From Lentinula raphanica (taxonomy: Eukaryota; Basidiomycota; Agaricomycetes; Agaricales; Omphalotaceae), in NCBI GenBank assembly GCA_027919835.1, contig JANVFP010000002.1:496001-560000 (forward strand): a stretch of DNA of 64,000 bases, written 5' to 3'. This document shows, piece by piece, positions 1 through 13,174 of this stretch (its first letter is position 1; each line of letters opens with the position of its first letter). The notes below the pieces were generated by a model. It was not told the origin of the DNA. It did no database searches and saw only the letters and a list, made by a program, of their open reading frames with translations. Position numbers and translations under genes: made by a program.

Positions 1-3000
1 GGTATACACATAGAAAACTTACTCTTCTGACAGCGAATACAACGTCTTCAGATGGGCCTTCAAGATCATCACTATTCCCACTATCACAGACCTCCGAATC
101 ATTGGAGTTTCATCAGGATGGCTTGTTTCAACCACCTCTGTGCCACCCTAGTAGATATGGTTTGATACTGACAATAGAGAGTCACCGGAAAACACGCACG
201 ATGATGGTTTCTGTTGCTGGCGATGTTACGGTTGACGATGTTGAATGCAACTCGCGAATCAGATGTGAAGGCGATAACACTTCTAGAATATGTAGACCAG
301 TAGTTGACAATACCGTTGTGAGAGTTTTGATCACGGTGAGAACCTCTTCCTGGGTCTTATAATCAAACGCGGCAAAATTTTCCGCCATATACCTCGAGAA
401 ATCAACATCATCCTAGTAAGTGTGGAATTGGTGAGGGTCATGACTAGATTCTTCCACGTCCAAGATATTTACCTGACAGGTGTTATCCATTGGGTCATTG
501 AATACTTTCAAAAGCGCCCTGAGAAAGTCTAGTCGTTGCGCTCGTTTTTCACGGACGAGTGAATACCAGCGTTGCAGAACGGCGACAGGGAACGGGTGAA
601 TTCGATATCCTATGCAGAAGACGTTAAAAATTTGGAACTGATGAGTTTCTATACTTACCCTGGACATTGTCAGGATTGATTTGTCGTTGATACTCGAAGG
701 ACTTCCGAGCACTCAGCATGAAACGGCTACTGAGAAGGGATGCATGCTTGTTGTGTAGTACAGCATGCAGAGCAGTAGCGCGGTTGCTCAATGATGCACT
801 TGGGCTTGTCTCCAAAGCGACTATGAAAGGGAAAGACTTTGCCTCTGTTCAATCACACGGAGATGTAGCCGCAGTCACGCAAACTCACTTGTAGAGGGTG
901 AGCAAGTCCCTGTTTGACGGTAAATGTCAAAATGTCAATCGCAGATGCTTGAATGTGTGTATGCTGGGACATAGCAGCCCCAAGAATGGGCTCTAAGTAG
1001 CGCTGAACGATAGCTGAACTCACACTGCAAGACTATCAATACAGATATCAAGCAGGAGGAGCGACATACCCAGAATCAGCGAACCCATCGGTATTCCCAA
1101 CCAGCTCGTCCATGTTGACGTCCGCTAATTTTTTCTTCTCTGGTGTAAAGATTCAGAAGAGAGATCGAAGAGTAAGCTTGAGATGAAAAACCTTTTTCCT
1201 GCTGGGAATGCTTGAATGACTCTGACACTAAGAAGTCTTGAATGATCTTCAGCATTCTGGCTTTTGCATCCATATCGTCAGAGGAGAATACATCATCCAT
1301 GATTACTGCTGATTGATCCAAAGTCATGAGAGTAGGCTGAGCTCGAAAGATGAAGCCTAAGCATGGCAAAACGCGAGCACGGAAGGAAGCATCAGGGAAG
1401 CGTTGGTAGAGTTGCAGTAGAGTGCTGTATACGTGCTCGGTAATGGACGTGGTGGCAATGCTGTTCAAATCGTTGGCGGTGGAGCTTTCTTCGAGGCGTA
1501 AATTGTCGAAATTGTAATTCTCAACTAACAGAGAGACGATGAAGATGAGGGTGCTGAGAGCTCTAGAGTCGTTTTGGGCAAGTGAGGAATCTGTCTGTGT
1601 CAGAATTTTCTGAATGCGAGCTGAGAACAAACGGTCAAACGCGCCAACAAAAAGAGGCAAAATAAGACTCACCATTACACGATTTCAATAAAGCCACTAG
1701 CTTGGCAAAATCATGAGTCAGATTCTGAACGAGAGTGCAGAGGCAAGCGACCACTTCTTGTAAAGTCTGTACAGATGGCTTGAGATTTCTATAAAACCAG
1801 ACTTCCAAATGGCTTACAGCTATTCCTCCAAACGCAGATGGCCTGGTCACCATAGACTGTAGCTTGACTTGAAGATCCTGTCCAAAGTTCAACTTTGCAG
1901 TCGGTGGCATATGTGGAATTGCCGTGCGAAACGTCTTCAATAGATAGTCGCTCGTTGATTGGTCTTCAGTCTGCAGTTCAACTCAGCGGAGATAATCAGA
2001 TCGACAGAGAAAGACGGACATTGGTAGGTATCTTTAGATAGGGCAGCAAAGTCAAAGCGCTCTGCGTACCAATGACGGAAGGGTGAGCGGAGACGATGAG
2101 ATTGATTGTACGAATGCAATTGACCACATTCTGAAACACATTTTTAGTTTCCTTCCTATTCGTCGACGCACCAATACTTACGAAGCCAGGTAGATCGGAT
2201 GCATCCACTAATCCATCGATCAATACCCCGCAAATTTCCTCGTACCTAGCATGCACAGCTGATGCCTCTGAGCTACCTTCAACTTTCGACGACATGATGG
2301 TGTGAAGGAGATCTTCCAAAGGAGATTGACGATCGCGAAAATTCGAAGAAACAGACATGATGATAGCGACTCTATTCTGCAATGAACCGCTACTCCATTG
2401 ATTCGGGGTTGTGGCGGCCTCGTTGATCTTGGGCGTTTTGGAAGCCGGCATAGAGGTAGAAGGGAACCATAATTCCTCGATAGCTTTGACTGCCAGATCT
2501 TTGACTGTATCGTCCTCGTCCATCATACGCAAAACAAGCTTCGTGGAAATATCTATTTGGCGCTCAATACTGTCGCAAACATGATAAAAGGTTTTCAAAA
2601 GTTTGATCACACGTTTGCGAACGCTTAAGCCTGTATCCTGAAAATACCATCGTCTAATCAGAATTTGTTCGTATATCAGAGAGGTATCACTGCTTACTGC
2701 GATACGGTCTGCGATCTTGGTATAGTAGCTAGCGGCGACGTCGGGGGAGTCAATCATGTATTTGCCAATGAGTTCAACTGCAGCATCGCGGACAGCAGGG
2801 GAACTATCGAGCAAGTGTCCTTCAATGCCTCGACGAACAGTGGACTATGGATATGTAGTTATAGGAAGTCGAACAACGATCATATGACTGTAAACATACC
2901 ATGGTCAAAACACTAGGATCGACGGTAATAATCTGTCCAAGAGCCCTCAACGCTTTCGTGCGCATGAAAATAACCGATGCATCCAGCGCTTGAAGTATCA

Positions 3001-6000
3001 CATTCAGCATTGGTGAAAACCCATTCTTCAAACTGTTGCCTTGAGTAACCGCAATCTCTTCCGCAAGGCGATCGACGCGAGAGGCTTCCTCTGAGGAACT
3101 GGATGTACTTGAATGAAGATGGCTTGACGTGAAGAACAGGAGTACATACCCTATATCAAAGAGCTCTGTACCACGCTCCTTCCAAACTTCCCTTAATGCA
3201 TCTTTGAGCTGCTCCCCGAAGATTTTAACCTTGATATGATGCTCAGAAGATTCCTGACTGTTTGCCTTTTCGTTGCCATCGTCCGGGTCATTCTGCCTGC
3301 GTTGTCTCTTGACCGTTTCGTCCTCTATACACTGTACAATCTTTTGTAACGCAGCAGCCAGATCCTGTCCTAGAGTAGCGGCATTGAGTTCTTGAGCACT
3401 CTGGCAAAACATGTTAGCTAGTGAGATTGGGCGAAAAACTTTGACTGTACTGACATCATATGCTTGATCCTCTGCAGCTCTCTTACGTAGATGAGCAGCT
3501 ACGTCCCAATGAGCTTGTAGGTATCGATCGAGCTCAGTGCAATCTATTTTTTCTACAATCTAAGGACAAAGAGTGAAATAATCAGGACACTGAGGGACAA
3601 CAGATTTTATGGTTCGCCAACCTTGTTCAATGTTTTTAAGGACTTGGTTTTCGTCGTGGCTGTTGAATTTCCACCATTCGCGCCAGAAATCGAAGGCTCG
3701 TCACCATCATGAGCCGAATTTTGCAATACTATACCCCTCACTTTCGCGGCAATTGCACCAAGGTGATCCAACGCCATTGATTTACCAATATCACCAGATG
3801 AGTCCTTCTCACTTTTTCTCTCCTTGTTCTCGTCTTCTAGACTGCGCACCATCCCTTTCACAGCCACATTTAGCACAATCCCTGCGCTTGGCCATTCTGG
3901 CCAACACCATACACTCAGACAGTCTTGAACTAGAGCATCGAATATAGCCCGATATTCTGCCTCGTTCGAGTTCTTACTACTTTTAGTTTTACCAGAACGC
4001 GATGTGAGAAATTGGATGATAGTCGACGCGACCTTATGAGGAGATGAGAGAGCATTATTGTGAAGTTTGATGGCTGCGCGGTCCTCATCGTCGAGGAACT
4101 CTCCAGACACAGCATTGGGATCCTGACTTTGTTGACTCTCAACGAGGAGACTTTCTTGACGTCGCAAAGCTGTTTTTGCTTGTCTTTCTCGTTCAAGTTT
4201 TCGGGCTCCAAGTTGTATATCGTGCGCGCTGGATTGAACAAGTTGAAGCAACAGTGCGGAGATGGTGCGTATCGAGCGCCCATCACGAAGACGAAACTGA
4301 TCGGTGGTTTTGACCTGCCTGGCATTAGCCACGTTGATAAGCGACGACAGAATCTCCTCGATGATCCAAGACCTCTGATCGTCGTGACGGGCAAAAATCT
4401 GACAGATAGAATATGGGTAAGCGAACGATATGAGAGACACATTCTACTTACGCTCCTGATCAAACCCAAGGCATCCATCCTCAAACCTCGCACAGCACTC
4501 TTACCAAAGGTCGTTGTAAGGACATTACCGCCTTGGACTTTCTTGGACTTCGCTTTGATCTTTCCCCTGCCCCAGTCATCTTCTTCCCAATCGTGTTTGA
4601 TTGAATGCGAGCTATCATCCGAGGTAACAAAGAAAGGCCCGATACCGACGTATACGGCTTTGATCACTACGGCATCACTTAATGGTATTCCGTTGTGTCT
4701 GTTCGACCCCCCGACAAGAGTGCTGATCCTCGGTAAAGTTCCAGAAAGCGCAGCAAAGATTTCGCCGAGCATGGCCCTACAAGTCTCGACTTTCGCAGAA
4801 GAATATTGCCCACTCGACGATGTATCGGCTTTGGACGAGCTGGCTTTCCCTTTCCCAACGGAGCCTGAGGGTACGCCATTGACGATATACATCATCAGCC
4901 CACTTCCAACGCCTGAGCAACCGTCGATGAAAGGATAGATCTCGCCCTCGAGCGCGCTCTTGACCACGTTGAAACACTCCAGAATGATCTCCTCGGAATA
5001 TAGCTGCTTGCTGAGCATTTCTCCGCCTCTTGCGCTTTTGACATTCTCTCCTCCAAGGAGTGCGATGACGCTTTCGGCAGCAAGAACGCCATCCCTGCTT
5101 TGCGTCAGTTTCTGAATCAATAAATCGAGGTCAACAGCAGAAGGTGGCTCGAACGGATATCCAGCAGAGGCCTTCCCCTTTCCTTTGTCCTTTTTCGGGG
5201 TCTTTGGTTCTTTCGATTGTGCACGTTGTAGATCTGAACTGTCTTCGACCTCCGCAACTCCATCATTCCCCTCGTCTTCGTTATTGCTTCTCCCGGCCGG
5301 TGTCCCACTCTTCTTCTTCTTGGGCGTTTTGTGTATGTTGGACGATAAATCTCCTCTCGTACCGTTGAGCACACCAAAAGGATCCACCTCTCCGCCGATT
5401 TTCAGGCTCCGTGTGAGTATCCTCAGGAGCCTTCCCAGGACGTCGGCACCGATGTCATTGAGCTTTCCAGCTCGAGCTTTGGTTGGAGACGAGTGCAGGC
5501 TCTTGCCAGTACTTCGAGCACCTCGGACTTGACCGAAATACTTCGTCAATTTGCGGATGACGCTAGCACTCAATTGTGGCCTTGAACGATCCTGAGAGTC
5601 AGGATTGAACAATCCACCTCGAGCGACATCCATAGCATCAGGTTCTGTAGGCAACCCGTCTTCCGCCTCAAATATGTCTTGGATAAGCGACATGAGTTTG
5701 TCCAGAGGAGAACGTTCCTCCCTGTCATGTGTAAGATGCCCATCTCGTCCTGCCTTCTTGGCGGAATCGTATAAAAGGGGCTTCAGTGGACTCGATGTGA
5801 GGTTGAGTTCGTCCTCGTCATCCTCGGGCTCCATATCCGATGAGTTGAGCAGCTGTTTGCCTTTCTTGATACGGCCGCCGGTGGTAGGAGTGACGAATGG
5901 CTTCTGGAGTGCAGGCAGGCCTTCGATAGAATCCAACGTAAGAGTTTTCCGCTTGAGACTATTCGCACTCAGCACACTGCTGGCACGCCCACTTTGAGGC

Positions 6001-7068
6001 GTGAGAAGCCCAGTGGTGGAAGGAGTGAATGGAACGGATGTTGCAAGGCTATGGGTTGTGGAAGGTGTTTTGGGGTAAGTTGGTGCTGCAGAATTCCGTC
6101 CAAGTTTAGAAGGCGTGGACGGGATTCGGGAATTGTTGGTACCCATATTGACCTTCTTGTTTGGTGAAGAAACTTCAACAAAGACCTCAGTCTTCCGTTT
6201 TTTGGGAGAGCTGGGATGGACCTGTGATTGTAACGTACGCGTCTGAGCAACAATAGGGCCAGGCTGGCGCGTCGAGTCCGCAAGGAGCTTTTTGGATACC
6301 ACATCGTCAAAAAAAGACGCGCTATCAGCAGGCAGATATTGTTGATGAGTGTAAGACTGAGGAGGTGGTACCGGTTCTGGTAAGTGTGCAATCTGACGAT
6401 TTGGCTGCGGTGCAGGGACGTTTGGGGGACCATCGGCCCTAATGCGCCGGCTAAACTAGAGGTGTACGACGTTGTAGGAATTGGAATGGAAGGGGGAGTT
6501 GGATAACCATAAGAGAAGACAGCATGAGCCAGACTGGGTGTCTGGTAGGAAGGTGGGGAATTTGGGTAGCTTGCATGAGGTGTAGTCCATTGAGGAGGAG
6601 GAGGAGGATATGGATAAGATCTACAGATTTCAGAGAGCATATAAGCAGAGTTTCGAGGCGCAAAGCTGACAAAAGAGTACCTTCCAGCTTGTTCATTCAA
6701 CAACGCGAATGCTTGATCTCTGTTTCGTTCCCAATATCCACCATCCCTATTGACAAGTCCCTGACTTCTCAGATCCTGATTCGACCTCAAGTACTCGATT
6801 TCATTTGCATATTCCGGGTAGTTGACAGCATGTGAATAGTTGGCCGAGTTATAGAGATTGTGATTGACGAAAGACGGAGGAGCAGCAGTGATAGATAAGT
6901 TGTCAAGATGGCGCGCGACTACAGGAAAAGTTAAAACATCATCGTCGAACTCGGCAGAGGTTGGAAGTTGAATTTACCATGTCCAGAAGGAACAGCCGAG
7001 CTAATTGGATAAGACGCAAGAAGACGATGAGAGTCTCTGACTGATCTGTTGTGGTCGTTGTTCGCCAT
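1..7068 (-). CDS. scc2: Sister chromatid cohesion protein Scc2/Mis4 (cohesin loader), 3' end off window
   Basis: This is the large HEAT-repeat subunit of the Scc2-Scc4 complex, which loads cohesin onto chromatin in the nucleus. I start it at the ATG at 7066-7068 (MANNDHNRS...), followed by a short exon and an intron with donor at about 6976. The N-terminal part is low-complexity and rich in Ser/Pro/Lys (about 6300-5200). The conserved body reads [10 protein letters not shown] and [11 protein letters not shown] near 4300-4360, [14 protein letters not shown] near 2780 and [15 protein letters not shown] near 2600, all typical Scc2 HEAT segments. Near 390-200 the late segment with [15 protein letters not shown] is present. 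A GTAAGT donor at about 15-21 shows that the coding region continues off the left edge. At least ten small introns interrupt it. I see no inactivating change. The family assignment is firm and individual exon borders are approximate. Confidence 0.9.
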
Positions 7069-10000
7069 GGCCAACTCCTAGGCCGCAGGCCCCGTAACAG
7101 CAAGGTTTAAGGAGAAAAGCTATCACGAGATCCGTGGCGTGGATTGAGCGCTAAAAGATTCCAGGCGCTAAAACTATTTCGCGTGTGACTTCACCAGGAC
7201 TTCACTTCCATTATATGTATTTATTATGCAAGAAAAACTACGACACAAAGCGTCGAACATAGACGTCCTGTGTCAAGGTAAGCTACGTCTACTTTCAACT
7301 GATATAAAATCTCAATGATCCATGCCAAGCAAACCAAACTAGCTCCAGTCACCCAACTACTCATGTCTGACTGTCGCGAACACCCATATGCTGGCTTGAT
7401 GTTGGTATCTATCATGCTACTATTCTATCTACACGTTCACTACATTCAGGGCTTGCTCGCGACCTCTAGCTGAGGGTCCCCTTCCTCCCAAGTCAGTCTT
7501 TGAAAGCCCCTGTCCTTTTGCTCTGAACTGAACCCATCATGGCAAGGTCTTACAGAGTCAATCTTCCATCCCACCGGATATGGCATGCAATACCATGTAC
7601 GGGGTCTTTGTCTATCGCTGTCACGCAATTGTGGTGCACCGTGCAGCGCAAAGCACTCAGTGCCGTCAATAGACGCGTCGCCTGCATGAAATTTATAACA
7701 TTTTCTCGTCCTTCATTTCTACTTTCTCGATGTATTTTTTTTTCATTTTGAACTACTAATGAATCGTCATCTGCATCACGGTTCGAACGCTCCATTACTA
7801 TATCTTCCTTGGTCTCCTTATACTTCCCACCAGCGCGGTTCCTCTAAATGCGGACTTTTCACATCGTGGCCACCTCGGGAATCAGAAGGACACAAATTTG
7901 TCCAAATCTAATATATGCAACCTAGAGGCATATGGAAAAATTCATCCAGAAAATGGATACATGAGAAGGTCCACTTAAAAGCGGGCTGAACGTCGAGCAC
8001 GAAGATATGTTCTTACCTGCAACTCGAACGTTATTCGGTTTCCTAACTTTTCTCCCTTGGTCTTCGAAGGTTCCGACGGTTCTCCGGAAGTTCCATGTTT
8101 CCGAAACCACGAGAGCATAGTTCAAGTTGGTCAGATACGTGCAAGCGTAGATAAGCAATTGGTAGGCTTCTAGTTGAGTCTTGAAGATCGTCTAGGTAGG
8201 ATCACGATCGCCATTGTATATGCTTGATAGCAGGCAAAAGCCCGCACGCATTATATCATTTATGTTTTCGGATTCAGTCTCTTCCTCCCCGTTCTGAACG
8301 TCCATTGACGCCGCCCCCTGAGTGCCATTCTGATTTTAATCTGACCTTCCATGGTGCTGGCTTCAAAAGGATCAGATGATGCTTCGGCGTACTTACCGGA
8401 AACGTTGCGTCCATGGTAGTATGAAACCATGAATTCATGGGCTGAGCGCTGAGCCATAATAAATCAAGCGAGTAGGATACGAGGGTCATTCTGGGTCAAT
8501 GTTACTTTCATTCGTTACTGCTGCCCCAGGCTCCAGCTTCCCTTTTGATCGCTTTCTTCAACTTGGGATACTTTTACCCCAATGGAGCAGTTCCATACTC
8601 GACAGCAAACATTTGAGAGTCATAAATCCCATGCACAAATGGACAGTCCGTACGTGAATTCCTTTTTTCAGCGGTGAACCCAACACCACGCAACATTCAG
8701 GGATGGAAGGGGACGGACATGTCACAAAAACGATAACCGAGCCCAACAATGGATATGGATCAAGTACGATGATGAGCGTGGTGCGTTCCATCCTGTGCGG
8801 CCATCTTGCGATCTGCTCCAACGAACGCATCCTATTTTTAAGGTTGGCCGGAGGACAATGGAAGCCGTCTACCTAGCACCACGAGACTCTTGCTTGCATG
8901 GGTAAGAGTTCTTGGACCCGGCCAAAGAAGGACCCGAGGGGGGAAAGGCCTCAGTCCTAGCGCGAAAACGAAGTCTGTGATTTCAAACTTTGAGCAGCGG
9001 TAGGCTCAGGCTGTGTACTTATTGAAGAAGCTCATGATTTCATGCCTTCGAGATCTTTTGATCCTTCTTTACTCTCCGCGAGTTGAGCAATCGGTGGTAA
9101 GCAGCTGAAGGTAGTCCAGTACTTCTCTGAGTTCTCTAACTTTGTCCATTCCTCATGTAGAGACGGTGCTCTCCACATACAGACCGATAAAATTGATTGG
9201 AAATTCAAAAAAGGGTTGGCTGATACTGATAAGCCTATGTCCTATAAAGGCAAAGCGCCAAATTTGCCGGCGTCAGGACATTGAATTGATTGATTTGATT
9301 TTTGACAGGGAATATGAACGGTTACGATATACGCGAGCAATTTCTCGACAAACGCGTTTCTCTTCAGCACTTTTCAGCTCTCAAGAAAGAAACAAGTTTC
9401 TTCATGGATTCTTCATCGACGATATGACTCCACCATTGCGTTTGAGCCGGAACCTTGTGGATGGGGTGATGATTATTGATCCTCCGGCTCAGATGATCAA
9501 AAGAACTTGAAGGGAAGAGATTAATTAACGGAAGGAAAGGACGGCTTCTTCTGATTCAATTCCGTTACGGCGGTGCAGGAGAGCATAAGCGCATATAGGA
9601 GGAATTCTAAGCGATTTCTTGAATCAGCTGCAGTGAAGGCAGTGAATCACACTTCCTCGTCCCGAACCCTTCTTGATTAACAATCTGCTCTGATTTGATT
9701 GATGGCTTGCTCAGTGAGGGTCTTCAAAACCATACATAGTATAGAATATAGATACGGATGGTGTGTATTGAATCGCACTGGTATACAAGACAAGCAATGA
9801 TCATGGAAAAGAGGGCGATTAGTTATATCTGACGCTGGAGAAGAGAGGATCTCCCGTAAGATACAAGAAAAGATGTAGACTATAACGGTACGTGCTCTCA
9901 AATGAAGCGAGCAAACAAGTTGGAAGAAGAGAAACGCTGTAAGGTATATATGTGCAAAAGAATGTAATAAGATTGTCGACTTTTTCCGACGTTCTGCAAA

Positions 10001-10095
10001 TAAATAATTCGAGACAAAGTTTAACAAGAGATGTGCAAGACTAGGTACAATGCTTTGAAGCTTTTTTGATGAATGGATCACAAAGTCCGATGCTT
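7069..10095. other. Gene-free intergenic stretch, about 3 kb
   Basis: Between the Scc2 start and the homeobox gene stop. The open frames here are short (the longest is a 122-codon plus frame at 9142-9510) and lack introns, domains or recognisable composition. The part next to 10095 is expected to hold the 3' UTR of the homeobox gene, and the part next to 7069 the Scc2 promoter. I find no tRNA-like B box, LTR or long inverted repeat. Confidence 0.6.
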
Positions 10096-12009
10096 TTATT
10101 GAGGAGTTCCGTATCCTGAACCCGGGGCAGAACCATTATTGGGCGGGGTGCTATCGCTGAAATAAGGCGGTTGATCCTGACCTGGAGCAGGAAGACGTGG
10201 GCTATGAAGATAACCAGGATTGTTTGAATACATCGACTGGTTTCCACCCTGGTTCGAGAACGGGTTTCCAGAGAGCGACGGCGGGGCGGACAATGGAACA
10301 GAGGAATTCATATACGAATGTTGCATCGAGTTGGGATAAACGTTCATATTACGACCTCCTGTTGAAGGGTAATCGAGGTTCCCGCCGGGGATCTGATGGT
10401 GATGTGGCCGAGGTTGCGGTAAGCCATGCATCCTGCCCGAACCAATGTAATCAGGAGGATGACCACCGGGCATCGAGGGAAGCGACATGGGATGGTAGAG
10501 ACTGAGGGAATCAGGAGTAGTCGCAGGCAAAGATGCTCGTCGACCTAGGGGGTCGAGAAGACCCGATAGAGATGGACTTCGACCGGTCGGAGGGAAAGGG
10601 ACAGTGGTTGTGGGATTAGTCGAAGGCCGGGCAGGGGCCAGAATACGACGTCTAGCCTGTAATGCGTGGCGTTAATATGATGAGCAAAGGCAATTAATCA
10701 GAAGAGATCAGTATCACTCACGTTGATCATCCAGTTTGAAACCTGGCTCATCGAAAGACCAGTAGCATGGCAGAGCTGTTTTTTCTCTTCCTCACTGGGA
10801 TAAGGATGATCAGAGTGACGGTGAAGCCAAGCTTTCAGGAAGTCTGTGGTTTCCTTGGGCAGCTTGCCCCTTTTACGCGTTGGACGGTCCACAAGAGTAG
10901 AGGTAGAGATGGACTGAGAGGGGCGCGACGTAGATGAAGGCGCAGGTGGCATCTGAGGCGAACCGTATTGAGGGGCACTAGGAGGCAAGAAATCCGAGTT
11001 GGGAAAATTCCACTCGGTTTTTAACCTGCGATCATGATGGCCCGAGATACGAGCCGAATCTCCAAACATGTGTGCCTGTGTTGAGGCGCTAAATGACGCA
11101 TGGCGTAAACTTTCATCGTATTTTACGGCCGGAGAACTGGAGAGTTGCCCGGGAGTCGAACTCGGTCTCACGATTCCGGAAGGTGAGCTGTTCCAATTGC
11201 TGTCCGTTTCTGAATAAGCCCCAGGATGGAAGTCTGAAGGTGGGCCGTAATTCGACGAGGTACCTCCAGTGGAAAGCCCAGGTGTAGGGTACGAATCGTA
11301 TCCTGGAGGCATGTTATATGACAGATCCGTAGATAGCTTTGGGCGTCCCTTGTCTTCGTCCACAGCATTCGAAGCCGGGAAGGTATACGTCGAGAGAGAG
11401 GATTGGGTAGCTGGCGCATATGACTGGCGAAGACTGGGGGGAGGATACGGAGAATGTCTGATACGGTCTGACGCCAGATTTGGCAAGGATGCGCGACGAA
11501 ACTCGTTCACAGGAGGGCGTAGAGCGTTATCATCTTCGAAGGTGGTGAAGATAGACGGTAGCTGAACTTTGGCATCCTCAGATTTGATTTCCCAGTTGGG
11601 CTGGTCTACATCGAACGCAGGACGATGTTTCTTGGGTTCTGGTGAATCTGAAGGCGTCATAGGCCGCTTCTCCGCACGAGAGAGGACGCTGCTGTCTGTG
11701 TCGGCAGTAGACGTACCCGAGCTGGACATTCGACGAGAATCGTAGTCAAGATCTGTTGGCCTGGATAAAAAACGTTAGATATAAGTAGATTTGATATATC
11801 GAAGAAGTTATCGAACATCAAAGCTGGTGAGACTGAAAGAGGCTCGGAGTCGTTGATATAATGGTTTTTAGAGTCGGCTCTGAACGTCAAGATGACAGCT
11901 AAGTGACAAGACAGAATGTTTTCTGCTAAGAAACTTACAGGGCGAATTGAAGCTGGGCCACGTTATATGAGTTGAGCTCGTTGCTCAATGACTTGGGGTC
12001 GTCAATCAT
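10096..12009 (-). CDS. TALE-class homeobox (KN) transcription factor
   Basis: A nuclear DNA-binding regulator of about 556 residues. Three exons are inferred: 12009-11939, 11760-10722 and 10656-10096. The homeodomain lies at about residues 316-377 and has the three-amino-acid-loop signature HPYPSEEEKKQL and a recognition helix VSNWMINARRR; the intron falls exactly between Asn and Ala of the helix. The first exon (MIDDPKSLSNELNSYN...) joins in frame to the second, so the ATG at 11729 is probably internal. The rest is Ser/Pro/Gly/Tyr-rich and disordered. A region with KRP and KKHRP about 50 residues in may act as a nuclear signal. The homeodomain resembles yeast Cup9/Tos8 and mushroom developmental homeobox factors. 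It is not a classical paired HD1/HD2 mating locus, since no divergent partner gene is present. The MITE at 12241 sits 232 bp upstream of the start. Confidence 0.85.
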
Positions 12010-12240
12010 CGGCTTCTGAGCAGACAAAGGAAGGGAAATCTCAAACGAAAGACGGAGCGAAAAACGGAGAACTATTTAAGGTGAGAAGATGTGGGACAGC
12101 CCAGAAAGACGCCTTGTCCAGATTGGGTAGTAGATTGCCCCCAAAATTCAATGATTACATAATCATCCTTCACCTCGATCTGCCATCTTTTCAACTAAAC
12201 TTTTTTACTTTACTTGGAATATCTGCCACTTGTCAAAATA

Positions 12241-12265
12241 CAGTCATTCCCACGTCCTTTGAACA
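12241..12265 (+). repeat. Left terminal inverted repeat of the MITE
   Basis: 25 bp, an exact reverse complement of 12863-12887. It is preceded by TA. Confidence 0.85.
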
Positions 12266-12862
12266 TCCGACCTCCTCTGAACAGTGGGCTCGGAACACCT
12301 CAAAAAAGAGACAATTGACCTCGGACTTGAGTTATTGAGCAGTAGATACCACTATACTACAATGTCCGATACTCAGACAGAACAAATCTTCTAATACTGG
12401 AGCTATATTCACTATACAATGCCAAAACCACTGGATTGTGAAATTTGAACACCTATTTGTGCTAGATGTATGTAAGAAAAAATCACAAAAAATATAGTAG
12501 GGGCAGGATACATCCGAACTATTCATAATCCAGTATTCAAAGTAAGAGTAGACCATTGGTATGCGCAGGAAACAAACATTTACTAGGAAGACAGGACATC
12601 AGGGTGAATCGGAAATCATTTTCCCGAATACCCGGTCAATTCAAAAGGCACCTTATTTGGATAATCGGGCGACTGTTCAGAGGAGACTAATTGTGCTGAT
12701 AACAGACTTTTCCACTGATAACATTATTTGGATACATATCCCTCCCTTGATTGCAAAAAAGACTACCTAGGATTCTTCAGTGAGGCTATATACAAGTTTC
12801 TGTCTACTCAAATTATCAATGAAGGAAAAGGTATCTGATTCCAGAGGGCTTTTAGATTTCAC

Positions 12863-12887
12863 TGTTCAAAGGACGTGGGAATGACTG
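12863..12887 (-). repeat. Right terminal inverted repeat of the MITE
   Basis: 25 bp, an exact reverse complement of 12241-12265. It is followed by TA. Confidence 0.85.
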
Positions 12888-13174
12888 TAAACCTCTACTG
12901 TTTTTCACCTGGTTATTTCTCAATCAACATCTCAGCGCTCCCCCCCCACCTTTTCCCAATGTTTTTTCTTGTCTACCTTTTCATCTCTTTCTCTTTTGGT
13001 TAGATTACTTGCTTACAGCATTCAATCAAAGGCACCCATGAACGGGTCTTTTATAGGTTTTATCACTCTTTTACTTTTTTCTCAGGCACCCATAAACCGT
13101 TCCGAACCAGTACGCGGCAAAACAAACCGAAAGAATAACATTGACGAGAAAACACAAATGAATAGATCTGCACA

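Larger units (their letters stand above)
12241..12887. mobile_element. Non-autonomous Tc1/mariner-type MITE, 647 bp
   Basis: Both ends carry a perfect 25-bp inverted repeat (12241-12265 and 12863-12887) that begins CAGTCATTCCCACGTCC. Each end is flanked by the dinucleotide TA (12239-12240 and 12888-12889), the target duplication of the Tc1/mariner/pogo superfamily. A second inverted pair of 14 bp lies inside (12272-12285 and 12672-12685). The interior is AT-rich with no long frame, so it cannot code for its own transposase. It lies in the promoter-side gap between the homeobox gene and the Cdc11-like gene. The superfamily call rests on TA plus the CAGT terminus and was not checked against a library. 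Confidence 0.82.
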
